A stretch of 5,612 nucleotides of DNA from Actinomycetes bacterium. Lineage in GTDB: Bacteria; Actinomycetota; Actinomycetes; Actinomycetales; Cellulomonadaceae. Within the stretch, counting starts at the first letter, position 1, and each line of letters starts with the position of its first letter. Shown one piece after another: positions 5,507 to 5,612 of this stretch. The notes beneath the pieces were generated by a model. It worked only from the letters and a program-made list of their open reading frames with translations, was not told where the DNA came from and ran no database searches. The translations under genes and the position numbers were made by a program. The stretch spans positions 1 to 5,612 of the forward strand of contig JAEWGQ010000153.1 of NCBI GenBank assembly GCA_023388235.1, given 5' to 3'.

Positions 5507-5589
5507 GTGCGGTCCGGCCGCGGGCGCCCGGTGCCCAGGGCGTCGCGGGTGGGGTAGGTGGCGGCGGCGTGCGCCCGTTCGGGTGCATC

Positions 5590-5609
5590 GCGACACGCCC
5601 GCGTGTCGC
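5590..5609. repeat. 9-bp perfect inverted repeat at the right edge
   Basis: GCGACACGC (5590-5598) and GCGTGTCGC (5601-5609) are separated by CC. As RNA it would form an 8-bp stem with a 4-nt loop; as DNA it resembles an operator. A further copy of the half-site CGACACG lies at 5367-5373, 18 bp before the LuxR-family start. No T-tract follows on either strand. Whether it belongs to this gene or to one beyond the window cannot be told. Confidence 0.45.
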
Positions 5610-5612
5610 AGG

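Noticed and set aside
4208..5557. Long plus-strand open frame opposite the LuxR-family gene
   Set aside because: The Ser/Arg/Ala/Thr-rich translation has no domain, and the minus strand encodes clear Walker motifs in the same place.

Overview
The window is very GC-rich (roughly three quarters G+C), with coding stretches using almost only G or C at third codon positions. The gene content is a LuxR-type STAND regulator, a divergent OsmC-like protein and a DUF4011-like helicase-related protein. Together these suggest a high-GC actinobacterium, most likely a Cellulomonas-like member of the Micrococcales. The genus is an inference from composition and protein style; no marker gene is present.

Layout. 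(1) Positions 1-1470, minus strand: the first 490 codons of a large protein related to superfamily 1 helicases, cut off by the window edge. (2) Positions 1471-2438: an unusually long and highly structured intergenic region of about 970 bp. It holds a 16-bp palindrome, a cluster of degenerate ~20-bp repeats, a 12-bp inverted repeat, a good minus-strand promoter candidate, two CRP/GlxR-like GTGA-N6-TCAC sites exactly 63 bp apart, a possible 50-codon plus-strand gene with a clean Shine-Dalgarno sequence, and two strong back-to-back hairpins. (3) Positions 2439-2876, plus strand: a small OsmC-family protein with only one cysteine. (4) Positions 2839-5349, minus strand: an 836-residue ATP-binding LuxR-family (LAL/MalT-like) regulator whose 3' end overlaps the OsmC gene by 38 bp tail to tail. 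(5) Positions 5350-5612: the region upstream of the regulator, with a short direct repeat and a 9-bp inverted repeat at the window edge.

How the parts fit. The helicase-like gene and the OsmC gene diverge from the 970-bp region. The promoter candidate at about 2031-2002 reads left toward the helicase-like gene. One CRP-like site is centred about 62 bp upstream of its predicted start, the classic class I activator position, and the second lies six helical turns further upstream. The OsmC gene and the regulator gene converge; the sequence does not show that they share a function. Of everything here, the 1795-2220 block is the least ordinary and is where an undescribed regulatory unit or small gene would lie. 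The evidence for a wholly new system is limited to structure and geometry.
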